From Emcibacter sp. (GTDB taxonomy: Bacteria; Pseudomonadota; Alphaproteobacteria; Sphingomonadales; Emcibacteraceae), in the NCBI GenBank assembly GCA_027019205.1, contig JALUWZ010000192.1:1-5776 (forward strand): 5,776 nt of DNA, written 5' to 3'. How positions within the stretch are numbered: position 1 is the first letter of the stretch; each line of letters starts with the position of its first letter. Below are positions 1 through 4,542 of this stretch, piece after piece. The notes below the pieces were generated by a model that was not told the origin of the DNA, ran no database searches, and saw nothing but the letters and a program-made list of their open reading frames with translations. The translations under genes were made by a program, and so were the position numbers.

Positions 1-169
1 CACCGGGGCCGGCGACCTGTTTGCTGCGGGCTTCCTGCATGGCTACAGCCACGGCCATGACCTTGCGACCTGTGGCGGCATGGGCAACCTTGTGGCCAGC
101 GAGGTCATCACCCATATGGGCGCGCGGCCGGATGTTGACCTGAAACAATATCTGGCCGACAGGTTATAA
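1..169 (+). CDS. PfkB-family carbohydrate kinase, adenosine kinase-like (3' end only)
   Basis: This is the last 55 codons of a gene that begins outside the window; codons read from base 2 and stop at TAA 167-169. The visible start, TGAGDLFAAGF, is the second PfkB/ribokinase signature. Its glycine-rich turn forms the anion hole, and its Asp (visible residue 5) is the catalytic base that activates the substrate hydroxyl for phosphoryl transfer from ATP. The tail (CGGMGNLVASEVITHMGARP, then a short hydrophilic end) matches the C-terminal helices of alphaproteobacterial enzymes usually annotated as adenosine kinase. Such enzymes would make AMP from adenosine in the cytoplasm. The exact substrate cannot be settled because the sugar-binding N-terminal half is missing. 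Ribokinase or another PfkB kinase remains possible. No hairpin terminator follows the stop. Confidence 0.88.
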   Translation, partial: TGAGDLFAAGFLHGYSHGHDLATCGGMGNLVASEVITHMGARPDVDLKQYLADRL

Positions 170-188
170 CCGGGCCATGATATTTAAC

Positions 189-217
189 TTGACCCGGGGG
201 GCTTTCTCGGCGAAAAT
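189..217 (+). promoter_or_regulatory. Candidate sigma70 promoter for the small exported protein gene
   Basis: TTGACC (189-194, 5/6 to the -35 consensus) lies 17 bp from GAAAAT (212-217, 4/6 to the -10 consensus), about 30 bp before the ATG at 249. Spacing is ideal, but the -10 box is mediocre. The gap between the kinase gene and this gene is only 79 bp, so read-through from upstream is also possible. This is inferred from sequence only. Confidence 0.35.
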
Positions 218-248
218 TACCAGAAATTTCATCTGAAACGAGGATAAA

Positions 249-617
249 ATGTCTTTACAACATACATTATTTACATCTGTTATTATTCTGTTTGCCCTGA
301 GCGCAACGGCCAGTGCCGAAACCGCCTGCAGGGCGCCGCTGGCCCCGGCCATACCGGACGGCAAGACGGCGGCAAAGGAAGAAATCCTCAAGGCCCTGAA
401 AGCCATAAAAAAGGATTTTCAGCCCGCCATCAAGAATTTTCAGAACTGTATTGCCACCGAAAAACAGGCCGTGGGCGATGTCGCAACAGAGGACCAGATT
501 GCCGATTGGGACCGTCTGTTTGACTCGGCCTATGTGCTGGAAACCCAGGTTGCCAATAAAATGAACGCCACTATACGGGCCTATAAGGCGCGAACCGCCA
601 AAAAGAAAAGTAAATAA
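249..617 (+). CDS. Small exported protein of unknown function with two cysteines
   Basis: This encodes 122 aa. The ATG is preceded at good distance by a GAGGA ribosome binding site (240-244). Residues 1-23 look like a Sec signal peptide: a hydrophobic stretch from about residue 7 to 20, then an ASA signal-peptidase I motif, giving a mature protein starting at Glu24 in the periplasm. There is no lipobox cysteine. The mature part is small and probably helical. It opens with C-x2-P-x2-P-x-IPDG around Cys27, has a second Cys67 in a lysine-rich helix (FQNCIATEK), and ends in a basic tail. Cys27 and Cys67 are the only cysteines and could form a disulfide in the periplasm. The pattern Cys...PDG...Cys recalls small uncharacterised exported proteins that I associate with alphaproteobacteria, but I cannot name a family. 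No catalytic motif is seen. Its gene faces the PAS gene, with 9 bp between stops. Confidence 0.8.
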   Translation: MSLQHTLFTSVIILFALSATASAETACRAPLAPAIPDGKTAAKEEILKALKAIKKDFQPAIKNFQNCIATEKQAVGDVATEDQIADWDRLFDSAYVLETQVANKMNATIRAYKARTAKKKSK

Positions 618-626
618 ACAGGGCTG

Positions 627-1112
627 TCAAGTCGTTTCAAAGAAGGGGATTATCCCGCAGAGGATCATATTCACGCTTCCCTGCTCCCCGCCCAGAGGCA
701 GCCCGAGAACGTGATATTCCTGAAAATTTCTGTCAATCCAGTCAAGCCGGGACGTGGCATAATATGACGTCTTATGGTTAATCAGCCACTGGAACCTGTC
801 CTGTATGGTCGCCCTTGACAGGAATTCATCGAGATACCTGCCGGTAAGGTCCTGCCCCAGAGCAAGAACCGCATCGGTTCCGACAAGCCTGAATTTAAAC
901 CGCACGGGATCATATTCCACATCGACCAGAACAATCCCCGACAACAGACCGGCTATTTCATCGGGATGTATATCGGCCCGGCGCGGCATATCACGGTCAC
1001 CTTTTTTCTTCAGCCAGTAACGATAGAGCTTCTGTAAATCAGGCACCGGAATATCCTGCCAGCCCTCCACAACCGCCAGTGGCGCCTTGATCATATCATC
1101 CTTAGCCGACAT
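627..1112 (-). CDS. Stand-alone PAS-domain protein (PAS_5-like)
   Basis: This encodes 161 aa from the chosen ATG at 1112. That codon follows AAGGA at a normal distance, whereas the in-frame ATG 15 bases upstream (1127) has no ribosome binding site. Residues about 29-155 resemble the PAS_5 family (PF07310) of alphaproteobacteria. They show an LQKLYRYW helix, then MPRRADIHPDEI, a strand-rich core with LVDVEYDPVRFKFRLVGT, and the typical DLTGRYLDEF turn. These proteins consist of a sensor fold alone, with no kinase, cyclase or DNA-binding output domain, and none is visible here. It is presumably cytoplasmic (no signal or membrane segment) and may bind a ligand or partner. What it senses is unknown. 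It lies 207 bp downstream of the HIT gene on the same strand and probably has its own promoter. Confidence 0.82.
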   Translation of the reverse strand: MSAKDDMIKAPLAVVEGWQDIPVPDLQKLYRYWLKKKGDRDMPRRADIHPDEIAGLLSGIVLVDVEYDPVRFKFRLVGTDAVLALGQDLTGRYLDEFLSRATIQDRFQWLINHKTSYYATSRLDWIDRNFQEYHVLGLPLGGEQGSVNMILCGIIPFFETT

Positions 1113-1183
1113 CTTCTTTTCCTTCATTAAAACCGGGCAGCATATTCTTACCCGCTTTACATTGACCCGTCCTTATATTCCGC

Positions 1184-1211
1184 TATATATGGGGCAAAAT
1201 CAGCATTTCAA
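1184..1211 (-). promoter_or_regulatory. Candidate sigma70 promoter for the PAS-domain gene
   Basis: Read on the minus strand, TTGAAA (1211-1206, 5/6 to -35) is followed after 16 bp by TATATA (1189-1184, 4/6 to -10). This would start transcription near 1177 and give a leader of about 65 nt before the ATG at 1112. The surrounding AT-rich stretch makes chance matches easier, so this is a moderate inference. Confidence 0.4.
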
Positions 1212-1225
1212 GCAAAAAATATTCT

Positions 1226-1271
1226 TTATATTATTATGTTCTAATTTCTCTGCTGCCGTGAAATAATATAA
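1226..1271. repeat. 10-bp perfect inverted repeat in the HIT-PAS gap
   Basis: TTATATTATT (1226-1235) and AATAATATAA (1262-1271) are exact reverse complements with a 26-nt spacer. They lie in the 207-bp gap between the HIT stop and the PAS start, just upstream of the candidate PAS promoter. The arms are pure A/T, so a stable hairpin terminator is unlikely. Each arm could be half of a regulator site, or the match could be chance in AT-rich DNA. The rest of the gap holds no gene that I can support. Confidence 0.3.
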
Positions 1272-1319
1272 CGGAGCAGGCCCCTGTTTTGAAGTTTTTA
1301 ATCCCTGAAATCCGGGAGA

Positions 1320-1679
1320 CTAACGGGCCAGCATCGGGCCGAGCTTCCTGCCGCCAAAGATATGGATATGAAGATGGGGCACTTCCTGATGGGCGTCACT
1401 GCCACTATTGGCGAGGATGCGATAGCCCGGCTGTTCCAGCCCCTGTTCGCGGGCGACATGGCCGACGGCGCGAAAAAACCCGGCAATCAGCTCCGCCGGG
1501 GCATTTGCGCTGAAATCTGTCATGCTGACATAGTCGCCCTTGGGAATGACCAGAATATGGACCGGGGCCTGGGGATTTATATCATGAAAGGCCAGGGCAA
1601 ATTCATCCTCATAAACCCTGTCACAGGGAATTTCCCCGCGCAGGATTTTGGCAAATATATTTTCAGAATCGTAGGTCAT
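1320..1679 (-). CDS. HIT-family (histidine triad) nucleotide hydrolase, HinT-like
   Basis: This encodes 119 aa, the usual length for a bacterial HinT-like protein. These are cytoplasmic hydrolases that remove AMP from phosphoramidates and aminoacyl-adenylates. The N-terminus (DSENIFAKILRGEIPCDRVY) and AFHDINPQAPVHILVIPK form the nucleotide-binding half of the fold. The histidine triad HLHIHIFGG places His102, His104 and His106, with His104 expected to be the nucleophile. ATG 1679 is chosen because it aligns with family N-termini and has AGGA about 9 nt upstream. An upstream ATG at 1727 would add 16 atypical residues and lies before the -10 box of the gene's promoter, so it could not be in that transcript. 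The gene follows the his operon on the same strand but is separated from hisE by the unusual 461-bp insert region. Confidence 0.93.
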   Translation of the reverse strand: MTYDSENIFAKILRGEIPCDRVYEDEFALAFHDINPQAPVHILVIPKGDYVSMTDFSANAPAELIAGFFRAVGHVAREQGLEQPGYRILANSGSDAHQEVPHLHIHIFGGRKLGPMLAR

Positions 1680-1716
1680 GTATTTTGGTCCTGTTCCATT
1701 ACCGTAAAATGAATTG

Positions 1717-1745
1717 ATCATATTCACGGGGACTTAAAATGGCAA
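1717..1745 (-). promoter_or_regulatory. Strong sigma70-type promoter for the HIT gene
   Basis: On the minus strand TTGCCA (1745-1740, 5/6 to -35) and TATGAT (1722-1717, 5/6 to -10) are separated by exactly 17 bp. This is the best promoter-like match I found. Transcription would begin near 1710 and leave a leader of about 30 nt containing the AGGA ribosome binding site. The -35 box overlaps the start codon of the divergent ParD-like ORF, and the spacer contains the left arm of the inverted repeat. Confidence 0.65.
1723..1741 (+). repeat. Left arm of 19-bp imperfect inverted repeat
   Basis: TTCACGGGGACTTAAAATG here matches the reverse complement of 2098-2116 at 16 of 19 positions. The arm ends exactly at the ATG of the ParD-like ORF and includes its GGGG ribosome binding site. 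The two arms enclose a 394-bp segment. Part of the likeness may come from both arms being start regions (purine-rich site plus ATG), but the shared GGGACTTAA core goes beyond what a ribosome binding site requires. Confidence 0.5.
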
Positions 1746-1840
1746 CAATGAATGCGTCCCTTCCCGATCAGATAAACGTCCGGGCCAAAGATCAAATGAT
1801 CTCTGACGCCAGTGCTGCGCCTATTTCCAAGATTAAATAG
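1739..1840 (+). pseudogene. Remnant of a ParD/CopG-type antitoxin gene (33 codons)
   Basis: This ORF runs from ATG 1739 to TAG 1838-1840, with GGGGA 8 nt before the start. Its first residues, MATMNASLPDQ, closely match the N-terminal beta strand of ParD-like ribbon-helix-helix antitoxins, which typically begin MATMNVSLPDQM. That strand contacts DNA in the intact dimer. The following residues (INVRAKDQMISDASAA) can be loosely aligned to the usual 'VEAQ...GRYxxASxYVR' region, but the conserved Tyr and Arg positions are lost. The ORF ends before the second helix and the toxin-binding tail; full ParD proteins are roughly 80-90 aa. No ParE toxin is readable downstream on the plus strand. I infer a decayed antitoxin start, not a working gene. 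A short unrelated peptide or chance ORF is the alternative. Confidence 0.5.
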
Positions 1841-1848
1841 TATACTAT
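1837..1848. repeat. 12-bp perfect palindrome
   Basis: ATAGTATACTAT reads the same on both strands and contains the stop codon of the ParD-like ORF. It is flanked by two direct copies of CCTATTTC (1820-1827 and 1850-1857). About one such palindrome is expected by chance in a window this size. It is listed because it sits in the middle of the unusual insert, between the two small ORFs. It could be an operator or recombination half-site, but nothing else supports that. Confidence 0.25.
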
Positions 1849-1881
1849 CCCTATTTCTGCCTGGTTTCGATTATATTTAAA

Positions 1882-2100
1882 TCAATTTTCTTGGACATTC
1901 TTTTTATCTAAATAATTTTTCGTGTATGCATATGTTGTAAAACAAATTGATAAAATCATTGCTATTGCAGGGATGATAGAAAGCCAAAATAATACACAAA
2001 GCTTGAAATATTCCGATATCCCAAGAAAACCAAGGCTAATCAACAGTCCCCACAAATTTTGGTTTAGCTTGATTTTAAAATTTTCAGATAAATTAGTCAT
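1882..2100 (-). CDS. Small two-helix membrane protein, unknown
   Basis: This encodes 72 aa from ATG 2100, which has a good AGGGA ribosome binding site 6 nt upstream (2107-2111). An in-frame TTG at 2121 would add 7 residues but has no such support. After a polar N-terminus with Lys8 and Lys11, residues about 16-32 form a short hydrophobic segment and about 35-58 a clear membrane helix with a central proline (WLSIIPAIAMILSICF). The tail is basic and polar (KNYLDKKN). Positive charges at both ends predict a hairpin with both termini in the cytoplasm. Codons are AT-rich (TTA, ATT, AAT, AAA), unlike the neighbouring his genes, which suggests transfer. It starts 40 bp after the hisE stop with no visible terminator between, so it could ride on the his transcript. 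I do not recognise a family. Alternatives include an orphan immunity- or holin-like protein or a non-functional ORF. Confidence 0.55.
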   Translation of the reverse strand: MTNLSENFKIKLNQNLWGLLISLGFLGISEYFKLCVLFWLSIIPAIAMILSICFTTYAYTKNYLDKKNVQEN

Positions 2101-2116
2101 ATTAAGTCCCTGTAAA
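2098..2116 (-). repeat. Right arm of 19-bp imperfect inverted repeat
   Basis: Read on the minus strand this is TTTACAGGGACTTAATATG. It matches the left arm at 1723-1741 with three mismatches. It ends exactly at the ATG of the small membrane protein gene and supplies that gene's AGGGA ribosome binding site. The match does not continue usefully beyond 19 bp on either side. Confidence 0.5.
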
Positions 2117-2140
2117 GTCAATGAACAATAATGTCAAATT

Positions 2141-2461
2141 TCACCCTCTCGCGTTCTTTTCCTCTATCCCGGACACCCCCTCGCGCCTTGCAAGCTCGTC
2201 GAAAATATCATCCGCGCTGACCCCCGCATCTGCCCAGAGGACCATCAGGTGGAACAGCAGGTCGGCGGATTCAGAGATTATCTCGTCCCGGTCTCCCATA
2301 ACGGCGGCAAGGGCGCACTCGACGCCTTCTTCGCCAACCTTCTGGGCGATTTTCTGGCGGCCTTTTTTGAACAGTTTCGCCACATAGCTTTTGTCCGCGT
2401 CGCCGCCCTTGCGGGAGGCGATGACCGTTTCAAGCCTGTCCAGTATTTCCATCTTGTCCAT
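2141..2461 (-). CDS. hisE: Phosphoribosyl-ATP pyrophosphatase (HisE)
   Basis: This encodes 106 aa, normal for a stand-alone HisE. It removes pyrophosphate from phosphoribosyl-ATP to give phosphoribosyl-AMP, the second step of histidine synthesis, in the cytoplasm. It belongs to the all-alpha NTP pyrophosphohydrolase (MazG-like) fold. The metal-binding acidic helices are visible as GEEGVE (residues 43-48) and ESADLLFHLMVLW (64-76), and SYVAKLFKKG (25-34) is the usual phosphate-side motif. The start at 2461 is supported by AAGGA 7 nt upstream, inside the last codons of hisF, whose stop lies 2 bp before this ATG. HisI, the next enzyme, is not fused here and must be encoded elsewhere. It is the last his gene of the block; beyond its stop comes the AT-rich insert. 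Confidence 0.96.
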   Translation of the reverse strand: MDKMEILDRLETVIASRKGGDADKSYVAKLFKKGRQKIAQKVGEEGVECALAAVMGDRDEIISESADLLFHLMVLWADAGVSADDIFDELARREGVSGIEEKNARG

Positions 2462-2463
2462 AT

Positions 2464-3222
2464 CTATATCCTTACCGCAATACCGGATTTATCCATATAG
2501 TCTTTCGCCTCGCCGATGCTATATTCCCCGAAATGAAAGATCGAGGCGGCAAGTACCGCGCTCGCGTGACCGTCCCTGACCCCTTCCACCAGATGATCAA
2601 GCGTGCCGACCCCGCCGGAGGCAATCACCGGGATAGGGACATTATCGGCGATGGCTCTTGTCAGTTCAAGGTTAAATCCGGCTTTGGTGCCGTCCCGGTC
2701 CATTGAGGTCAGCAGGATTTCCCCCGCCCCGTAATCCGCGACAAGTTTCGCATATTCCACCGCATCAATACCGGTTGCCGTCCGCCCCCCGTGGGTAAAG
2801 ACCTCATATTTATCAGGACCGACCGATTTGGCATCTATCGCCACGACAATACATTGGGAGCCGAATTTTTCCGCCAGTTCGCGCACCAATTCGGGACGCT
2901 GTACCGCCGCCGTCATCACCGATACCTTGTCGGCCCCGGCGAGCAGCAGGGCGCGCACGTCTTCTTCTGTGCGAACGCCGCCGCCGACGGTCAGCGGCAT
3001 AAAGCATTTCTCCGCCGTGGCCCGCACCACGTCAAGCAATATCCCCCGCCTGTCACTCGATGCGGTAATATCAAGGAAACACAGCTCGTCCGCCCCGGCA
3101 TGATCATAGATCATCGCCTGTTCGACCGGATCACCGGCGTCTTTCAGGCCGACAAAATTGACCCCCTTGACCACCCGGCCATCCTTGACATCAAGGCAGG
3201 GAATAACACGTGATTTAAGCAT
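2464..3222 (-). CDS. hisF: Imidazole glycerol phosphate synthase, cyclase subunit HisF
   Basis: This encodes 252 aa, the normal length for this (beta/alpha)8 barrel. It takes ammonia delivered by HisH and converts PRFAR to imidazole glycerol phosphate and AICAR. The start MLKSRVIPCLDVKDGRVVKG at 3222 fits the family exactly and has a GGAGG/AGGG site upstream. The frame stays open upstream to 3315, but that part is only the antisense-side shadow of hisA. Catalytic Asp11 and Asp130 (VVAIDAK) are present, as are the residues lining the ammonia gate (Arg5, Glu46, Lys99, Glu168). Phosphate-binding loops GGGV (80-83) and ASGGVG (201-206) are intact. Oddity: residue 103, normally Asn in VS(I/V)N(T/S)AAV, is Met, and the usual Asp of SG(Y/F)D is Asn184. 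Its ATG overlaps the hisA stop by 8 bp, implying coupled translation. Confidence 0.97.
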   Translation of the reverse strand: MLKSRVIPCLDVKDGRVVKGVNFVGLKDAGDPVEQAMIYDHAGADELCFLDITASSDRRGILLDVVRATAEKCFMPLTVGGGVRTEEDVRALLLAGADKVSVMTAAVQRPELVRELAEKFGSQCIVVAIDAKSVGPDKYEVFTHGGRTATGIDAVEYAKLVADYGAGEILLTSMDRDGTKAGFNLELTRAIADNVPIPVIASGGVGTLDHLVEGVRDGHASAVLAASIFHFGEYSIGEAKDYMDKSGIAVRI

Positions 3223-3961
3223 TTCCCTCCTCCGCCAGCAGGGCAAGGGCCGCAGCAATATCCAGCCTGCCGTCATAGAGCGCCCGGCCCGAAATCGCCC
3301 CTTCCAGCTTAACATTCGCCTGTGCCGCCGCCATTTTTAGCGCCCGGAGGTCATCCAGCGACGACAGACCGCCAGAGGCAATCACCGGAATGGTGAGCGC
3401 CCGGGCGAGGTCAATGGTCGCCGCGATATTAACCCCTTCCATCATGCCGTCACGATCAATATCGGTATAGATAATCGCCGAGATGCCCGCATCCTCGAAC
3501 CTCCGCCCGAGGTCGAGGGCGCTGATGTCCGAGGTTTCGGCCCAGCCCTCAACCGCGACCTGCCCGGCCCGGGCATCAATGCCGACGGCGATATGGCCGG
3601 GAAATTCCCTGGCCGCCTCCATAACAATTTCCGGACTTCGCAGGGCAATGGTGCCAAGAATGACCCGCTTTAGCCCCCGGCTGATCCAGCTTTCAATGGT
3701 CTTGAGGTCACGGATGCCGCCGCCAAGCTGCACCGGTATATCGACCGCCGCAAGAATCGCCTCAACTGCCGCCGCATTGACCGGCTTGCCGGCAAAGGCG
3801 CCGTTCAGGTCCACCAGATGCAGCCATGCGCAGCCCGCCGCCGCAAATTTCATCGCCTGATCCGCCGGGCTGTCGTTAAAGACCGTGGCCTGATCCATTT
3901 CGCCTTTCAGCAGGCGGACGCACTGGCCATCCTTTAAATCTATCGCGGGAAATAACAGCAT
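3215..3961 (-). CDS. hisA: ProFAR isomerase (HisA)
   Basis: This encodes 248 aa, typical for the family. It is a cytoplasmic (beta/alpha)8 barrel, homologous to HisF, that carries out the Amadori rearrangement of ProFAR to PRFAR, the substrate of HisH-HisF. The N-terminus LFPAIDLKDGQCVRL contains the general base Asp8. VGIDARAG carries Asp129 and YTDIDRDGMMEG carries Thr166 and the second phosphate-side loop. Glycine-rich phosphate-binding turns are QLGGGIRD (78-85) and ASGGLSS (near 200). The barrel's two-fold repeat (PAIDLKDG in the first half, VGIDARAG in the second) is apparent. The start at 3961 directly follows the TAA of the acetyltransferase gene (TAAATG, no gap), with an AAGGAT site within that gene's last codons. 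Confidence 0.97.
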   Translation of the reverse strand: MLLFPAIDLKDGQCVRLLKGEMDQATVFNDSPADQAMKFAAAGCAWLHLVDLNGAFAGKPVNAAAVEAILAAVDIPVQLGGGIRDLKTIESWISRGLKRVILGTIALRSPEIVMEAAREFPGHIAVGIDARAGQVAVEGWAETSDISALDLGRRFEDAGISAIIYTDIDRDGMMEGVNIAATIDLARALTIPVIASGGLSSLDDLRALKMAAAQANVKLEGAISGRALYDGRLDIAAALALLAEEGNA

Positions 3962-4513
3962 TTAATCCAGATCCTTGGCGTAGAAAAAACCCGGAATAAA
4001 CTGGTTGTTGACAAAGGCAAAGCGTTTTTTTATGCCCCATTTTTCCATGCCAAGCCATTCGCAGATTGAAATTGCCGCCAGCTGATCGGCCCGTACGGAA
4101 ATTTCAAGCGACCGGCAGCCATGAATAATCGCGTAATCCTGGACCCGGCTGACCATTTCCTTGGCAAGGCCATAATCGCGCGCCCAGGGGGCAAGGAAGA
4201 AATTGACGATCTCGGCCCGGAAGGCCCCGACCTCATTGCTGGCAGGCGGGCGAACCAACTGGCAGGACCCGGCAATCTGCCCGTCTATTTTCGGCAGGAA
4301 CAAGGTGCGTTCGCGCATCAGAACCACGCCCTTCCAGTAGCTTTCGAGAACCTTTTCCTCGGGAATGGTCAGCCAGCTGAAACTCTCCCCGACCGAAATG
4401 GCTTCGCGGGTGACATCACAAAGCTGCATCAATTCGACATTGTCGAGATTTTCCACAAGCTCCACCTCAAGCCGGGGGGGATTCTGGTCACGTTCTATGC
4501 TATTCTCGGACAT
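3962..4513 (-). CDS. GNAT-family N-acetyltransferase inside the his operon
   Basis: This encodes 183 aa. The fold is that of GCN5-related acetyltransferases, which move an acetyl group from acetyl-CoA to an amine. A central strand AEIVNFFLAPWARDYGLA (100-117) contains the pyrophosphate-binding motif A in the form R112-x-x-G115-x-A117. It is followed by the helix KEMVSRVQDYA, the strand SLEISVRADQ, and the motif-B-like helix AAISICEWLGMEKWG (146-160). The N-terminal 40 or so residues are variable and acidic. It sits between hisH and hisA: 29 bp after the hisH stop and abutting hisA, so it is expressed with the pathway. The ribosome binding site is weak (AGAG about 7 nt upstream of ATG 4513). 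The substrate is unknown. It could act on a small amine, a histidine-pathway intermediate or a protein; its place in the operon does not show which. Confidence 0.85.
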   Translation of the reverse strand: MSENSIERDQNPPRLEVELVENLDNVELMQLCDVTREAISVGESFSWLTIPEEKVLESYWKGVVLMRERTLFLPKIDGQIAGSCQLVRPPASNEVGAFRAEIVNFFLAPWARDYGLAKEMVSRVQDYAIIHGCRSLEISVRADQLAAISICEWLGMEKWGIKKRFAFVNNQFIPGFFYAKDLD

Positions 4514-4542
4514 AATCTATCTCTGTTTAATCATTTAATTGG

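Larger units (their letters stand above)
1680..2140. other. AT-rich, probably inserted region between hisE and the HIT gene
   Basis: This 461-bp gap is the only long break among the minus-strand genes. Its right half is markedly AT-rich: about 29% GC across 1881-2100 by hand count, while the flanking his genes are clearly GC-rich. It contains the HIT promoter at its left end, a decayed ParD-like ORF on the plus strand, a short palindrome, a small membrane protein gene on the minus strand, and a 19-bp imperfect inverted repeat near both ends. I find no transposase, tRNA or obvious target-site duplication next to the repeats. Foreign origin is inferred from composition and content. Confidence 0.55.

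Noticed and set aside
170..197. CCGGG...CCCGG pair after the kinase stop as a terminator
   Set aside because: It is only a 5-bp stem with an 18-nt loop and no T-run afterwards.
1260..1319. Intrinsic terminator after the HIT gene (TCCC...GGGA and CAGG...CCTG pairs)
   Set aside because: Stems are 4 bp or contain mismatches, and no T-run follows on the minus strand.
1680..1727. Upstream ATG (1727) as start of the HIT gene
   Set aside because: The extra 16 residues are atypical, no ribosome binding site precedes it, and the likely -10 box (1717-1722) lies downstream of it.
1789..1802. AGATCA-AA-TGATCT near-palindrome inside the ParD-like remnant
   Set aside because: 6-bp arms are expected by chance; it lies inside the ORF and away from any promoter, so I do not call an operator.
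1842..1920. ParE toxin remnant downstream of the ParD-like ORF
   Set aside because: I read the plus-strand frames and found no ParE-like segment; only short AT-rich peptides appear.
1922..2131. 69-codon plus-strand frame opposite the small membrane protein
   Set aside because: The minus-strand frame has a proper ribosome binding site and a coherent membrane-protein pattern; this one has neither.
2104..2137. Perfect TTGACA (minus strand, 2137-2132) as promoter of the small membrane gene
   Set aside because: At 16-18 bp spacing the only -10 candidates match the consensus at about 3 of 6 positions, so I do not call a promoter.
2791..3213. 140-codon plus-strand open frame opposite hisF
   Set aside because: It is a shadow of hisF with no domain-like sequence; hisF is certain.
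3223..3315. N-terminal extension of the hisF reading frame by 31 codons
   Set aside because: It overlaps the end of hisA antisense-frame style, does not resemble any HisF N-terminus, and the ATG at 3222 has a strong ribosome binding site and the canonical MLKSRVIPCLD start.
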